This document shows positions 24,273 to 32,212 of a stretch of 41,807 nucleotides of DNA, piece after piece (position 1 is the first letter of the stretch; each line of letters starts with the position of its first letter). This DNA is from Acidobacteriota bacterium (lineage in GTDB: Bacteria; Acidobacteriota; Terriglobia; Bryobacterales; Bryobacteraceae). The translations under genes were made by a program, and so were the position numbers. The stretch is from assembly GCA_005808475.1 (NCBI GenBank), contig SYLY01000365.1, forward strand, positions 1-41,807, read 5' to 3'. The notes under the pieces are model-generated. The model did no database searches, had not been told where the DNA came from, and saw only the letters and a program-made list of their open reading frames with translations.

Positions 24273-25567
24273 TCGGCCTCCTTCGAGGGGATCAGCGCCG
24301 CCACGGTGCGATTGGCGGGCTTGAAGTACGCGGCCGCCACGCGCTTCACATCGGCTTGGGTCACCTTGTCCAGGTCGTCCGCGAACGACGAGATCTTGCG
24401 CCAGTCCCCGTAGTACACTTCGGCGCGACCGAGCAGATTCGCCTTGCCCGCAATGGTCTTCATGCCGCGATAAAGCGCCGCCACCTGCTGATTGCGCGCC
24501 TTGCCGAGTTCTTCGGCGGAGACGCCGGCGGCCGCCTTCGCCAGCTCCTCGTAGAGAGCCTTTTCCGCCGCGGCTGGATCCACTCCGGGGCGCACCTGGA
24601 TGTTGATCACGAACTGGCCGGGGTCGATCGCGTCCTCCAGATCCACGCCGATGTCGAGCGCGAGTTGATCGCGATCCACCAGCCGGCGGTAAAGGCGCGA
24701 ACTGCGTCCGGCGCTGAGGATCGCGTCGAGAATCCGCAGCGGAGCGCGGTCGGCGTGACGGCTTTCGGGCACGTGATAGCTGACCATCAGATACGGCGAC
24801 TGCGCCGGTTTCGACAAGGTCACGCGCCGCTCGCCGAGTTGCGGAGGCTCCTTGGTGCGCACCGGCGGGGGCGGCGATTGGCGGGGGACCGGCTCCAGAT
24901 ACTTCTTGGCGAGCCGCAGGATTTCAGCTTCGGTCACGTCGCCCGCGACCACGGCCACGCAGTTGTTCGGAGCGTAGCCCATGCGGAAGTGCGCCTTGAG
25001 GTCGTCCATGGTCCAGGACTCGATGTCGGATGGCCATCCAATGACCGGGAAGCCGTACGGGTGCGCGGCGAACGCCGCCGCGTCGAGTTGTTCCCGGAGC
25101 AGTCCCTCGTTGTTGTTGTCGACGGACGTGCGGCGTTCCGAATAGACGACTCCGCGTTCGCTTTCCACCATCTTCGGATCGATGGCGAGATCGCGGATGC
25201 GATCGGCCTCCATGTCGAACATGAGTTCGGTGGCGGCCTTGGGGAACCAATCGGTGTAGGCGGTGATGTCGCGGCTGGTGTAGGCGTTGTTGGAGCCGCC
25301 GTTCTTCTCCATGACGATGTCGAACTGCTTGGGTCCGAACTTTTTCGCGCCGTTGAACATCATGTGCTCGAAGAAATGGGACAGGCCGGTGATGCCGGGC
25401 CGTTCGTTGCGGCTGCCGACCTTGAAGAAGAGGTAGAACGCGACATTGGGTACGTCGCGATCCTGGTGGATCAGCAGTTTCATCCCGTTGGAAAGCATGT
25501 GCTGGGACACGGCGATCCGCTGCGCGTGCAGCGTGCACGCAACCGCCGCCAAGGCGAGAAGACGCAT
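24269..25567 (-). CDS. M16-family zinc metallopeptidase (active subunit)
   Basis: Exported 432-residue peptidase of the pitrilysin/processing-peptidase family. The zinc site is HFFEH at 64-68, and E144 (VYSERR) lies 75 residues after the second His, matching the family spacing. The start at 25567 gives a signal peptide (MRLLALAAVACTLHA); the frame stays open much further upstream, but that region is antisense to the lipoprotein gene. An extended -10 lies 6 nt before the ATG. It is the first gene of an operon with the inactive M16 partner and hslR. The likely role is degrading peptides in the periplasm. Confidence 0.93.
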   Translation of the reverse strand: MRLLALAAVACTLHAQRIAVSQHMLSNGMKLLIHQDRDVPNVAFYLFFKVGSRNERPGITGLSHFFEHMMFNGAKKFGPKQFDIVMEKNGGSNNAYTSRDITAYTDWFPKAATELMFDMEADRIRDLAIDPKMVESERGVVYSERRTSVDNNNEGLLREQLDAAAFAAHPYGFPVIGWPSDIESWTMDDLKAHFRMGYAPNNCVAVVAGDVTEAEILRLAKKYLEPVPRQSPPPPVRTKEPPQLGERRVTLSKPAQSPYLMVSYHVPESRHADRAPLRILDAILSAGRSSRLYRRLVDRDQLALDIGVDLEDAIDPGQFVINIQVRPGVDPAAAEKALYEELAKAAAGVSAEELGKARNQQVAALYRGMKTIAGKANLLGRAEVYYGDWRKISSFADDLDKVTQADVKRVAAAYFKPANRTVAALIPSKEAE

Positions 25568-25573
25568 GGCTTC

Positions 25574-25582
25574 ACCATAGCA
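25574..25582 (-). promoter_or_regulatory. Extended -10 promoter of the M16 operon (leaderless)
   Basis: Minus-strand TGCTATGGT (TGN plus TATGGT), ending 6 nt before the ATG at 25567. It supports that start over the longer open frame. Confidence 0.55.
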
Positions 25583-25630
25583 TCCGGTCTTGCGGCGGCG
25601 CGGTCTGGCGAGCCACAATGAAGGTTCGCG

Positions 25631-26698
25631 GTGCGCGCTACTCTGACTTTGACCCTGCTTCTGGCTCTGTTGGCCGGCGGCGGGTGTTCGCGGCGGAAGC
25701 GGTTGCCGCCGGTGGGCGAGGGATTCGTCGCGCCGATTTCGCTCAACGTGAGGCAGGATCTGGCGCCTCGGTCGTCGATCGTCGCGTCGTTGAAGCACGG
25801 CGAGCGGCTGGACATCCTGGTGCACCGCCGCCGCTTCGTGAAAGTCCGCACGGCGGCGGACGCGGAAGGCTGGGTCGACTCGCGCCAGTTGATGTCGACG
25901 CAGGGCATGCAGCGGCTGCGGCGGTTTCACTCGTGGGCCAAGCGGCTGCCGTCGCAAGGCAAGGCAACGCCGCTCGACTTGTTGAACGTGCACATCGATC
26001 CCAACCGGTATGCGCCGTCGTTCAGCCAGATCTCGCCAGAGGGGACGGGTGAAGTGCTGCTGCGCATGGTGACCCGGCGCGGCGCCTACGTCCCGGACGG
26101 AGCGCCGAGCCCACCGCCGCCGGGTCCGCACGACGTCAAGGACGATTGGACGCTGGTCCGTCTGAGCGATGGGCGGTCGGGCTGGGCGTTGTCGCGCATG
26201 ATGACGATGAACCTGCCGGAGTCGGTGGGGATGTTCGCGCAGGGGCACCGGATCACGTCGTTTCATCAATTGGGGTCGGTGAAGGACCGGAACCGGCGTC
26301 AGGTGTCGAACTACTTGTGGACGACGTCGTCCGCGCCCCCGGAGGGGTTCAACTTCGACCGGTTCCGCGTGACCGTTTGGAATACGCGGAACCGCCGGTT
26401 CGAAACCGCGCACATCGAAAGCAATATCCGCGGGTTCTATCCGGTGACGGTGCACACGAAGCCGGAAGATCCGGTGCAGCGGTTTACGCTCAACTACGCG
26501 GAAGGATCGGGGCCGGTGTACGAACGGACGTTCGCGATGGACGGCCGCAAGTTGACGCCGCTCGAGAAGAAGCCGTGGAGGGCTCCGCTGTTGGAACCGG
26601 ACGAGTCGGATACGATGATCGCCGAAGCGGAGGATCAGCAGGAGAAGAGCGTCTGGGACAAGGCTCGGGAGAAAGTGAAGGGCTGGACGGGCCGCTGA
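25631..26698 (+). CDS. SH3-like domain lipoprotein, unknown function
   Basis: A 355-residue protein with a probable lipoprotein signal: hydrophobic residues 4-15, then GGGC with Cys19, a loose lipobox. Residues 35-90 resemble a bacterial SH3 domain (ISLNVRQDLAPRSSIVASL, ending EGWVDSRQL); a second SH3-like stretch lies near 165-200 (DDWTLVRLSDGRSGWALS). The remaining C-terminal region is unassigned and ends in a charged helix. It starts at GTG 25631 with a GAAGG site 6 nt upstream. Bacterial SH3 domains in envelope proteins often bind peptidoglycan, which would suit an anchored cell-wall role; this is inference. Confidence 0.82.
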   Translation: MRATLTLTLLLALLAGGGCSRRKRLPPVGEGFVAPISLNVRQDLAPRSSIVASLKHGERLDILVHRRRFVKVRTAADAEGWVDSRQLMSTQGMQRLRRFHSWAKRLPSQGKATPLDLLNVHIDPNRYAPSFSQISPEGTGEVLLRMVTRRGAYVPDGAPSPPPPGPHDVKDDWTLVRLSDGRSGWALSRMMTMNLPESVGMFAQGHRITSFHQLGSVKDRNRRQVSNYLWTTSSAPPEGFNFDRFRVTVWNTRNRRFETAHIESNIRGFYPVTVHTKPEDPVQRFTLNYAEGSGPVYERTFAMDGRKLTPLEKKPWRAPLLEPDESDTMIAEAEDQQEKSVWDKAREKVKGWTGR

Positions 26699-26708
26699 GA
26701 TCCCCTCG

Positions 26709-27143
26709 GTGACGGCCCGTTTCACCAATTGGACCGCTTCGCCGCCTTATTGGAACGAAGGGGGGCCGCATCGAAAGAGCGGCTTTGCCAAGTCGCGCTC
26801 GCTCCAAGATGGCAAGAAGCCCAGCCGTGTGCTGGGATACGGGATTGCGTACGAGCGCTTGTTCACGAATCTGATCGGCGCCTACGGCGGCATGGCCTTC
26901 CGCCGGAATCACACGGGCGAGGCTTGGGTCGCGGGCGGAAGCTGGTATCGTGGCGGAATGTTGATCGAGGCTCCTTGGAGCCGCGGTACGCTCACGTTCC
27001 AAGCCGGCGCGATCTCGTCGAGCAAGCTCGCGCGGGCCGCGAACGTGGAGTTCCGCGCCTCATGGACTTTCTGGCATCGCAACAACCGGCGCCGGTTCGG
27101 CCGGTTCCATCCGCGCGTCTGGAAAAAGTTCTCCGAGTATTGA
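26709..27143 (+). CDS. Hypothetical protein
   Basis: A 144-residue frame starting with GTG 10 bp after the lipoprotein gene. It is rich in aromatic residues and glycine (GYGIAYERLF, GAYGGMAFRRN) and ends in a basic tail. No signal peptide or membrane helix is evident, and I recognise no family. Codon-position composition looks like real coding sequence, while the overlapping frames are arginine-rich shadows. Its stop is 5 bp from the convergent Uma2 gene. Confidence 0.6.
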   Translation: MTARFTNWTASPPYWNEGGPHRKSGFAKSRSLQDGKKPSRVLGYGIAYERLFTNLIGAYGGMAFRRNHTGEAWVAGGSWYRGGMLIEAPWSRGTLTFQAGAISSSKLARAANVEFRASWTFWHRNNRRRFGRFHPRVWKKFSEY

Positions 27144-27148
27144 GTGCG

Positions 27149-27754
27149 TCAGCGCGCGAGCGGATCCCAGATGCGCGAGAGATCGAGCACGAAGCCTTCC
27201 ACGGGTCCCTCGCCGCGCAGGACCGCGGGATTCTCGACGCGTTCCGGCTCGCGCCCGGGGCGGTAGATCTCCACGGCCTTCGCCTCGGTGTCGATGAGCC
27301 AGGCCAGCCGTGCGCCGTTGCCGGTCCACTCCCGCATCTTCTCGCGCAGGACGCGCATCCGGTCCGTTTTGGACTTCAGCTCAATCACGAAATCGGGACA
27401 TAAATGCAGGTAGCGGAGGCGCTCCTCTTCGGCGAGCTCCGCGATTCTGGCGTGAGAGATCCAACACGCGCCTGGCGATCGCCGGGCGCCATTGGGAAGC
27501 ACGAACCCGCTCGATGCGTCTCCGGCTACTCCGCGCGCGTCCTGTTCCGACCAAGCTTCCAATTGACGGCAGATCCGGGCGCCCTGGAATCCGGTAACCG
27601 AGTAGTTCGGCGGCATGACGATGATCTCTCCCTCCGCGGTCATTTCGAAGAACAGGTCAGGGTGCTCCCCGCAAAAGGCGGCGAACGCTTCGTCCGTCAT
27701 CGGCGCGGAGGTCAAGGTCGCGGGCAGAAGCGCTTCGTCGATCATGAACGCCAT
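27149..27754 (-). CDS. Uma2-family (DUF820) PD-(D/E)XK nuclease-fold protein
   Basis: A 201-residue protein of the widespread Uma2 family. The C-terminal catalytic strand PDFVIELK has D121, E125 and K127. In the preceding strand, where relatives normally read SPDA or SPDV, this protein has SPGA (G95), so one expected acidic residue is missing. The start at 27754 rather than upstream is chosen because TACACT lies 6 nt before it and the sequence MAFMIDEALL suits the family. The family's biological role is unknown. The promoter is divergent from the dipeptidase operon 46 bp away. Confidence 0.85.
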   Translation of the reverse strand: MAFMIDEALLPATLTSAPMTDEAFAAFCGEHPDLFFEMTAEGEIIVMPPNYSVTGFQGARICRQLEAWSEQDARGVAGDASSGFVLPNGARRSPGACWISHARIAELAEEERLRYLHLCPDFVIELKSKTDRMRVLREKMREWTGNGARLAWLIDTEAKAVEIYRPGREPERVENPAVLRGEGPVEGFVLDLSRIWDPLAR

Positions 27755-27760
27755 GACCGC

Positions 27761-27766
27761 AGTGTA
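27761..27766 (-). promoter_or_regulatory. -10 box of the Uma2 gene (leaderless)
   Basis: Minus-strand TACACT, 6 nt before the ATG at 27754. It shares a 46-bp gap with the dipeptidase promoter, so polymerase bound at one should block the other. Confidence 0.55.
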
Positions 27767-27788
27767 GCTCCCGTGAGTCGCGCCGCGG

Positions 27789-27794
27789 CATAAT
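27789..27794 (+). promoter_or_regulatory. -10 box of the dipeptidase operon (leaderless)
   Basis: CATAAT, 6 nt before the GTG start at 27801. No Shine-Dalgarno lies in between. Confidence 0.55.
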
Positions 27795-27800
27795 CGAACA

Positions 27801-28982
27801 GTGCACCGCATCGCCTCGATCCTCCTCTGCGCCGCCGCCCTCACCGCGCAATCCGTCGACCAGAGGCTCCAACGCCTCCTTCGTGACATCCTGATCTTCG
27901 ACGCGCATATCGACACGCCGCGCTACGTCGTCGACGAAGGCTACAAATTCTCCGACGAGCATCCCTACTACGAACTGGACATCCCGCGCATGCGCAAGGG
28001 AAAGTTGGGAGCGGTTCTGTTCGGCGTGTACGTGCAGCCGCAGGACTATCCCGAAAGCGCCTGGGCGCAGCGCGCGCTCGATGTGCTCGACGCGGTCCAC
28101 GAAGAGGTCCGCCGCAACTCCAAGGACATGGAGGTAGCGCTCACCGCGGCCGATGTCGAGCGCATTCACAAATCCGGCAAGCTCGCCGCGATGGCGAGCC
28201 TCGAGGGCGGCCACATCATCATGGACTCGCCCGCGCTGTTGCGGAACTTCCACCGGCTGGGCATCCGGTACATGACGCTCGCCCATTTCCGCACCAACAA
28301 CTGGGCCGACTCGATGACCGACACCGCGCGCCATAACGGCATCGCGCCGTTCGGAAAAGAGCTGATCCGCGAGATGAACCGCATCGGCATGCTGCTGGAC
28401 GTTTCGCACATCTCCGACAAGGCGGTGCTCGACGCGGTGGAGTTCAGCCGCGCTCCGGTGATCGCCTCGCACTCCTCGGTCAAGGCGATCGCACCGATTC
28501 CGCGCAACATGCCGGACGACATCATCAAGGCAGTGGCGCGGCGCGGAGGCGTCGTTTGCATCAACTTCCACGCGGGATATCTGAATGAGGCCGCGCACGA
28601 CGTCTACATCAAAAACCGTCCGGCGCGCGACGCCGAAATCAAGGCGCTTCTGGAGAGAGAGAAGGACAACCCGAAGCGCTGGGAGATGGTCCGCGCCATC
28701 CAGAAACGGTACTTCGACAAGATGCCGAAAGTGCCGGTGAAGGAACTGCTGCGGCACATCGATCACGTGGCCAAGACCGCCGGCCCCGATCACGTGGGCC
28801 TGGGATCGGACTTCGACGGCATCTCCGGCATGGTTCCGGTGGGCATGGAGGACGTTTCGAAGTACCCGGTCATCGTGCGCGGTCTGATGGAAATGGGATA
28901 CTCTGACACGGACATCCGGAAAATCATGGGCGGCAATCTGCTGCGGGTTCTGAAGGCGGTGGAGGCGGTGGCGAAACAATGA
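27801..28982 (+). CDS. Membrane dipeptidase (peptidase family M19)
   Basis: Exported 393-residue zinc dipeptidase, GTG start, signal peptide ending about residue 17. The binuclear metal ligands are all visible: FDAHID (His and Asp), SLEGGH (bridging Glu), DVSHIS and IASHSS (two His), and GSDFDG (Asp). Members hydrolyse dipeptides, including D-amino-acid or dehydropeptide substrates. Its TGA overlaps the ATG of the next gene, so it leads a coupled three-gene operon with an unknown Tat protein and an SMP-30 lactonase. The link between these functions is not obvious. Confidence 0.94.
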   Translation: MHRIASILLCAAALTAQSVDQRLQRLLRDILIFDAHIDTPRYVVDEGYKFSDEHPYYELDIPRMRKGKLGAVLFGVYVQPQDYPESAWAQRALDVLDAVHEEVRRNSKDMEVALTAADVERIHKSGKLAAMASLEGGHIIMDSPALLRNFHRLGIRYMTLAHFRTNNWADSMTDTARHNGIAPFGKELIREMNRIGMLLDVSHISDKAVLDAVEFSRAPVIASHSSVKAIAPIPRNMPDDIIKAVARRGGVVCINFHAGYLNEAAHDVYIKNRPARDAEIKALLEREKDNPKRWEMVRAIQKRYFDKMPKVPVKELLRHIDHVAKTAGPDHVGLGSDFDGISGMVPVGMEDVSKYPVIVRGLMEMGYSDTDIRKIMGGNLLRVLKAVEAVAKQ

Positions 28983-30181
28983 TGCAACGACGCGAATTCC
29001 TGGCGGCCGCGGCCGCGGCTCCGTTGGCGGCGGCGGGTGGCCGAAAGAAGATCGCCTGCATTTCGAGCACGTATCACGTGCGGTCCCACTCGGACAATTT
29101 CATCACCCGGTTCCTGGAAGGCTACTGGATCGGCCCCGATTATCACGAGCCGCCGTTCGACATGGTCTCGCTGTACATCGATCAGATCCACCCGGCGGAC
29201 ATCGGCGTGAAGCTGTCGCAGGCGTATGGATTCCCGGTGCACAAGACGATCGGCGAAGCACTGACGCTCGGCGGATCCAAGCTCGCGGTCGACGGAGTGA
29301 TCCTGGTGTGCGAGCACGGCAACTACCCGACCAACGAGAAGAACCAGCACCTCTATCCGCGCTTCGAATTCTTCGAGCAGGTGGTGAAGGTTTTCCAGGA
29401 CTCCAAGCGGTCGTGCCCGGTGTTCGTCGACAAGCATCTCTCGTACGACTGGAAGAAGGCCAAGCGCATGTACGACTGGTCGCGCGAACTGAAGTTCCCG
29501 CTGATGGCCGGTTCCAGTGTATCGGTGACGTTCCGCCGGCCGTCCCTGGACGTTCCGCTGAACGCGGATCTGGAGAGCGTGGTGGCGGTGGGAGGCGGGT
29601 GGATCGGCGACGGCGGCCTGTTCCACGTGCTCGAGTCGATGCAGGCTCTCGTCGAACGCCGCAAGGGCGGCGAGACCGGCGTGAAGTCGGTGCAGCTCCT
29701 GCAGGGCGACGCGGTGTGGAAAGCAGCAAACGACGGACTCTGGCGGCGCGACCTGCTGGACGCCGCGCTGAAGGCGGGGGCCAAAGTGGGCAAAGGCCGC
29801 CCGGAGGACGAGAAGCGCCCGGTGGCGTGTCTGGTGGAATATAGCGACGGGTTCCGCGCCGCGTCGCTCGCGCTGGGCGGCATCGTCAGCGAGTATCTGG
29901 TGGCGTTGAAGCGGAAATCGCAGCCCGCGCCGGAGGCCGCGATCTGCTACATCCCCGGTGAGAACTCGAACAACTTCAGCATGCTGGTGCACGGAATCAC
30001 TCGGATGATCGCGACGGGCAAGCGTCCCTATGCGGTGGAGCGCACGTTGCTCACCACGGGCGCGCTGGCGAACCTGATGGAATCCGGCCACCAGGGCGGC
30101 AAGCGGATCGAGACTCCGGAATTGAACATCGTGTACAAGGCGCCGGCCAAGTCGTTCTTCGCGCCGGGAATGGGGTCGTGA
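28979..30181 (+). CDS. Tat-exported conserved protein of unknown function
   Basis: A 400-residue protein with a twin-arginine signal (MMQRREFLAAAAAAPLAAA). The mature part begins with a Rossmann-like strand (KKIACISSTYH) and contains strongly patterned, conserved-looking segments: PPFDMVSLYIDQ, CEHGNYPTNEKNQ, FVDKHLSYDWKKAK and GEHG-like loops. I believe relatives exist in Planctomycetes and Acidobacteria, but I cannot assign an enzyme. The charged motifs suggest a catalytic site rather than a structural role. The ATGA overlap with the dipeptidase and a one-base overlap with the lactonase indicate coupled expression. Confidence 0.82.
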   Translation: MMQRREFLAAAAAAPLAAAGGRKKIACISSTYHVRSHSDNFITRFLEGYWIGPDYHEPPFDMVSLYIDQIHPADIGVKLSQAYGFPVHKTIGEALTLGGSKLAVDGVILVCEHGNYPTNEKNQHLYPRFEFFEQVVKVFQDSKRSCPVFVDKHLSYDWKKAKRMYDWSRELKFPLMAGSSVSVTFRRPSLDVPLNADLESVVAVGGGWIGDGGLFHVLESMQALVERRKGGETGVKSVQLLQGDAVWKAANDGLWRRDLLDAALKAGAKVGKGRPEDEKRPVACLVEYSDGFRAASLALGGIVSEYLVALKRKSQPAPEAAICYIPGENSNNFSMLVHGITRMIATGKRPYAVERTLLTTGALANLMESGHQGGKRIETPELNIVYKAPAKSFFAPGMGS

Positions 30182-30972
30182 TGCTCGAAGACAAGAGTCC
30201 CGAATTCTGGAACCTGCTGAACCGCGACGCGAAGGTCGAAAAAGTGGCGAGCGGTTTCACGTTCACCGAGGGTCCGGTATTCAGCCGCCGCGGGTACCTT
30301 CTGTTCAGCGACATTCCCGCCAATCGGATCCAAAAGTGGGAACGCGGCGAGTTGACCACCGTGCGCGAGAATTCGAACAAGGCGAACGGCAACACGTTCG
30401 ACCACCAGGGAAGGCTGCTCACCGCCGAAGGTGGAGGCAAGGTGACGCGCACCGAGAAGGACGGGTCGATCACCGTGCTGGCGTCGCAAGGGCTGGAAGG
30501 GCCGAACGATCTGGTCTACTGCATCGACGGATCGATCTACTTCACCGATCTGCCGAAATCGAAGGTGTACCGGATTTCGCGGAAGGGACAGATCGAGGTA
30601 GTGACGGAGGAGTGCGCGGGACCGAACGGCGTCGCGCTGGGTCCGAATCAGCAACTCCTCTACGTGGCGGACGTGAAAAAGCAGATAGTGCGGGCCTACG
30701 ACATCAAGCCGGATGGCAAGCTCGCCAACGGGCGCGACTTCGCGCCGGTGCGGACGGATGGCCTGAAAACGGACGAAGGCGGAAATGTTTGGATGGCGTC
30801 GCGCGACGGGGTCTACGTCTACAGCGCGGCCGGCAAGCATCTGGGGATCGTGCGCACGCCCGAGGGTCCGAGCAACAACTGCTGGGGCAACGGATTCGCG
30901 GGCATGTACATCACGGCGCGGACCTCCGTCTATCACGTGCCGACCAAGGCGCACGGGACGCGAACGTTCTGA
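30181..30972 (+). CDS. SMP-30/gluconolactonase family protein
   Basis: A 263-residue six-bladed propeller of the gluconolactonase family, which hydrolyses sugar lactones using a divalent metal. Metal-site segments are FTEGPVFS near the N-terminus (Glu), LEGPNDLVY in the middle (Asn and Asp) and the GPNGVALG blade. The expected late Asp ligand lies in the C-terminal third around TDGLKTDEGGNVW. No signal peptide was found, although its operon neighbours are exported. The start is ATG 30181; a GTG one codon earlier is possible. It could supply sugar acid to the enolase-superfamily enzyme encoded next. Confidence 0.9.
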   Translation: MLEDKSPEFWNLLNRDAKVEKVASGFTFTEGPVFSRRGYLLFSDIPANRIQKWERGELTTVRENSNKANGNTFDHQGRLLTAEGGGKVTRTEKDGSITVLASQGLEGPNDLVYCIDGSIYFTDLPKSKVYRISRKGQIEVVTEECAGPNGVALGPNQQLLYVADVKKQIVRAYDIKPDGKLANGRDFAPVRTDGLKTDEGGNVWMASRDGVYVYSAAGKHLGIVRTPEGPSNNCWGNGFAGMYITARTSVYHVPTKAHGTRTF

Positions 30973-30999
30973 CGCGGCGGCGGCGGGATCGCCGCGCGC

Positions 31000-31005
31000 G
31001 ATAAT
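31000..31005 (+). promoter_or_regulatory. -10 box of the enolase-superfamily gene (leaderless)
   Basis: GATAAT ends 6 nt before the ATG at 31012. No ribosome site is present. Confidence 0.55.
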
Positions 31006-31011
31006 CGGCCC

Positions 31012-32202
31012 ATGCTTCGCCGCCGATTCCTCCAGTTCGCCGCCGCCGCGGCTGCTCGCGCCGCGTCGAGCCCCGTCAGGATCTCGGGCATCGCCACCCA
31101 CCAGTGCACGGTGGGGCGGCGCGATTATCTCTTCGTCGAACTGAAGACGGACGCGGGCATCACCGGGCTGGGCGAGGCGACCATCGGCGGCCGCATCGAT
31201 ATCGTCGAGCAGGCCGTGCGGTGGTTCGAGCCCTACCTGCGTGGGCAGGATCCGGCCGGCATCGACGACCACTGGAACCGCTTCTACTACGATCTGTCGC
31301 GCGCCCGCGAAGGCATGGTGCTGATGACTGCCCTCTCGGCGATCGACATCGCGCTGTGGGACATCGAGGGCAAGCGGCTCGGCCAGCCGGTTTGGCGGCT
31401 GTGCGGCGCCAACGGGCAGAAGCCGTTGCGCGTCTACTACAGCCATTGGAGCCACGACCTGGAGCCTCGCACTCCGGAAGCGCTCGGCGAGCTGGTGGCG
31501 AAGACGAAGGCGGACGGCTGGAACGCGGTGAAGTGGATCCTCTACAAGGGCGGGACCGAAGCCGAGCGGCTGCGGCGCGCCGTGCGAGAAGTGGAAGCGG
31601 TGCGCAAGGCCGGCGGCGACGGCTTCGAGTTCGGACTCGAGATGTACGAGACCTTCTCGGTACGCTCGGCGATCGAACTCGCGCGCGCGGTGGCGCCGTA
31701 CCGGCCGATGTTCATCGAAGAGCCGGTGTGGCGCGAGAGTCCCCAGGCGCTGGGCGAGATCGCCGCGCAAAGCCCCGTGGCCGTCGCGACGGGAGAAGGA
31801 CTGCTCCACCGCTACGACTTCCGGCAGTTGCTCGACGCCAAAGGCGCGCGGATCGTGCAGCCCGACGTGATCCACTGTGGCGGCATCACCGAGATTCGCC
31901 GCATCGCGAGTCTGGCGGAAACCTACCTGGCCGAGCTGTCGCCGCACATGTGGTACGGGCCGGTGGCGCACACGGCGTCGATCCACGCGGTGGCGTCGTG
32001 CCGCAATTTCCTGATCCAGGAGTGGGACGGCGTGAGCGACCGCATGTTCACCGAATGGACGCGCGGAACCTATCCGGTTCCCGCGAACGGCGTGGTGCGG
32101 CTACCCACCAAGCCGGGGCTGGGCATCGAGATGGACTTCGCCCTGCTGGCCAAGCGCCATCGGTACACCGGGCAGAGCCTGCGTCCCCCCGGCGGCCGCT
32201 GA
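31012..32202 (+). CDS. Enolase-superfamily protein (mandelate racemase/galactonate dehydratase-like)
   Basis: A 396-residue protein with a Tat-like leader (RRRFLQFAAAAAARAA). The capping domain and barrel align well with galactonate dehydratase: WDIEGKRLGQPVW, FIEEP (E236/E237), GEGLL (E262), QPDVIHCGGITE, and SPHMWYGP with the catalytic His at 312. The first metal-ligand segment reads GLEMYETF, where DgoD has DFHGR. The Asp ligand is therefore replaced by Glu210 and the first acid/base His by Tyr212, so chemistry or substrate may differ from galactonate dehydration. It precedes a convergent MFS carrier by 10 bp and follows an SMP-30 lactonase gene. Confidence 0.9.
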   Translation: MLRRRFLQFAAAAAARAASSPVRISGIATHQCTVGRRDYLFVELKTDAGITGLGEATIGGRIDIVEQAVRWFEPYLRGQDPAGIDDHWNRFYYDLSRAREGMVLMTALSAIDIALWDIEGKRLGQPVWRLCGANGQKPLRVYYSHWSHDLEPRTPEALGELVAKTKADGWNAVKWILYKGGTEAERLRRAVREVEAVRKAGGDGFEFGLEMYETFSVRSAIELARAVAPYRPMFIEEPVWRESPQALGEIAAQSPVAVATGEGLLHRYDFRQLLDAKGARIVQPDVIHCGGITEIRRIASLAETYLAELSPHMWYGPVAHTASIHAVASCRNFLIQEWDGVSDRMFTEWTRGTYPVPANGVVRLPTKPGLGIEMDFALLAKRHRYTGQSLRPPGGR

Positions 32203-32212
32203 TCCGGCCACG

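Noticed and set aside
25568..26728. N-terminal extension of the M16 peptidase frame
   Set aside because: It is antisense to the lipoprotein and hypothetical genes, and a signal peptide plus a -10 box mark the start at 25567.
30028..31986. 652-codon antisense frame across the lactonase and enolase-family genes
   Set aside because: It is composition-driven, spans two well-supported sense genes, and shows no motif.
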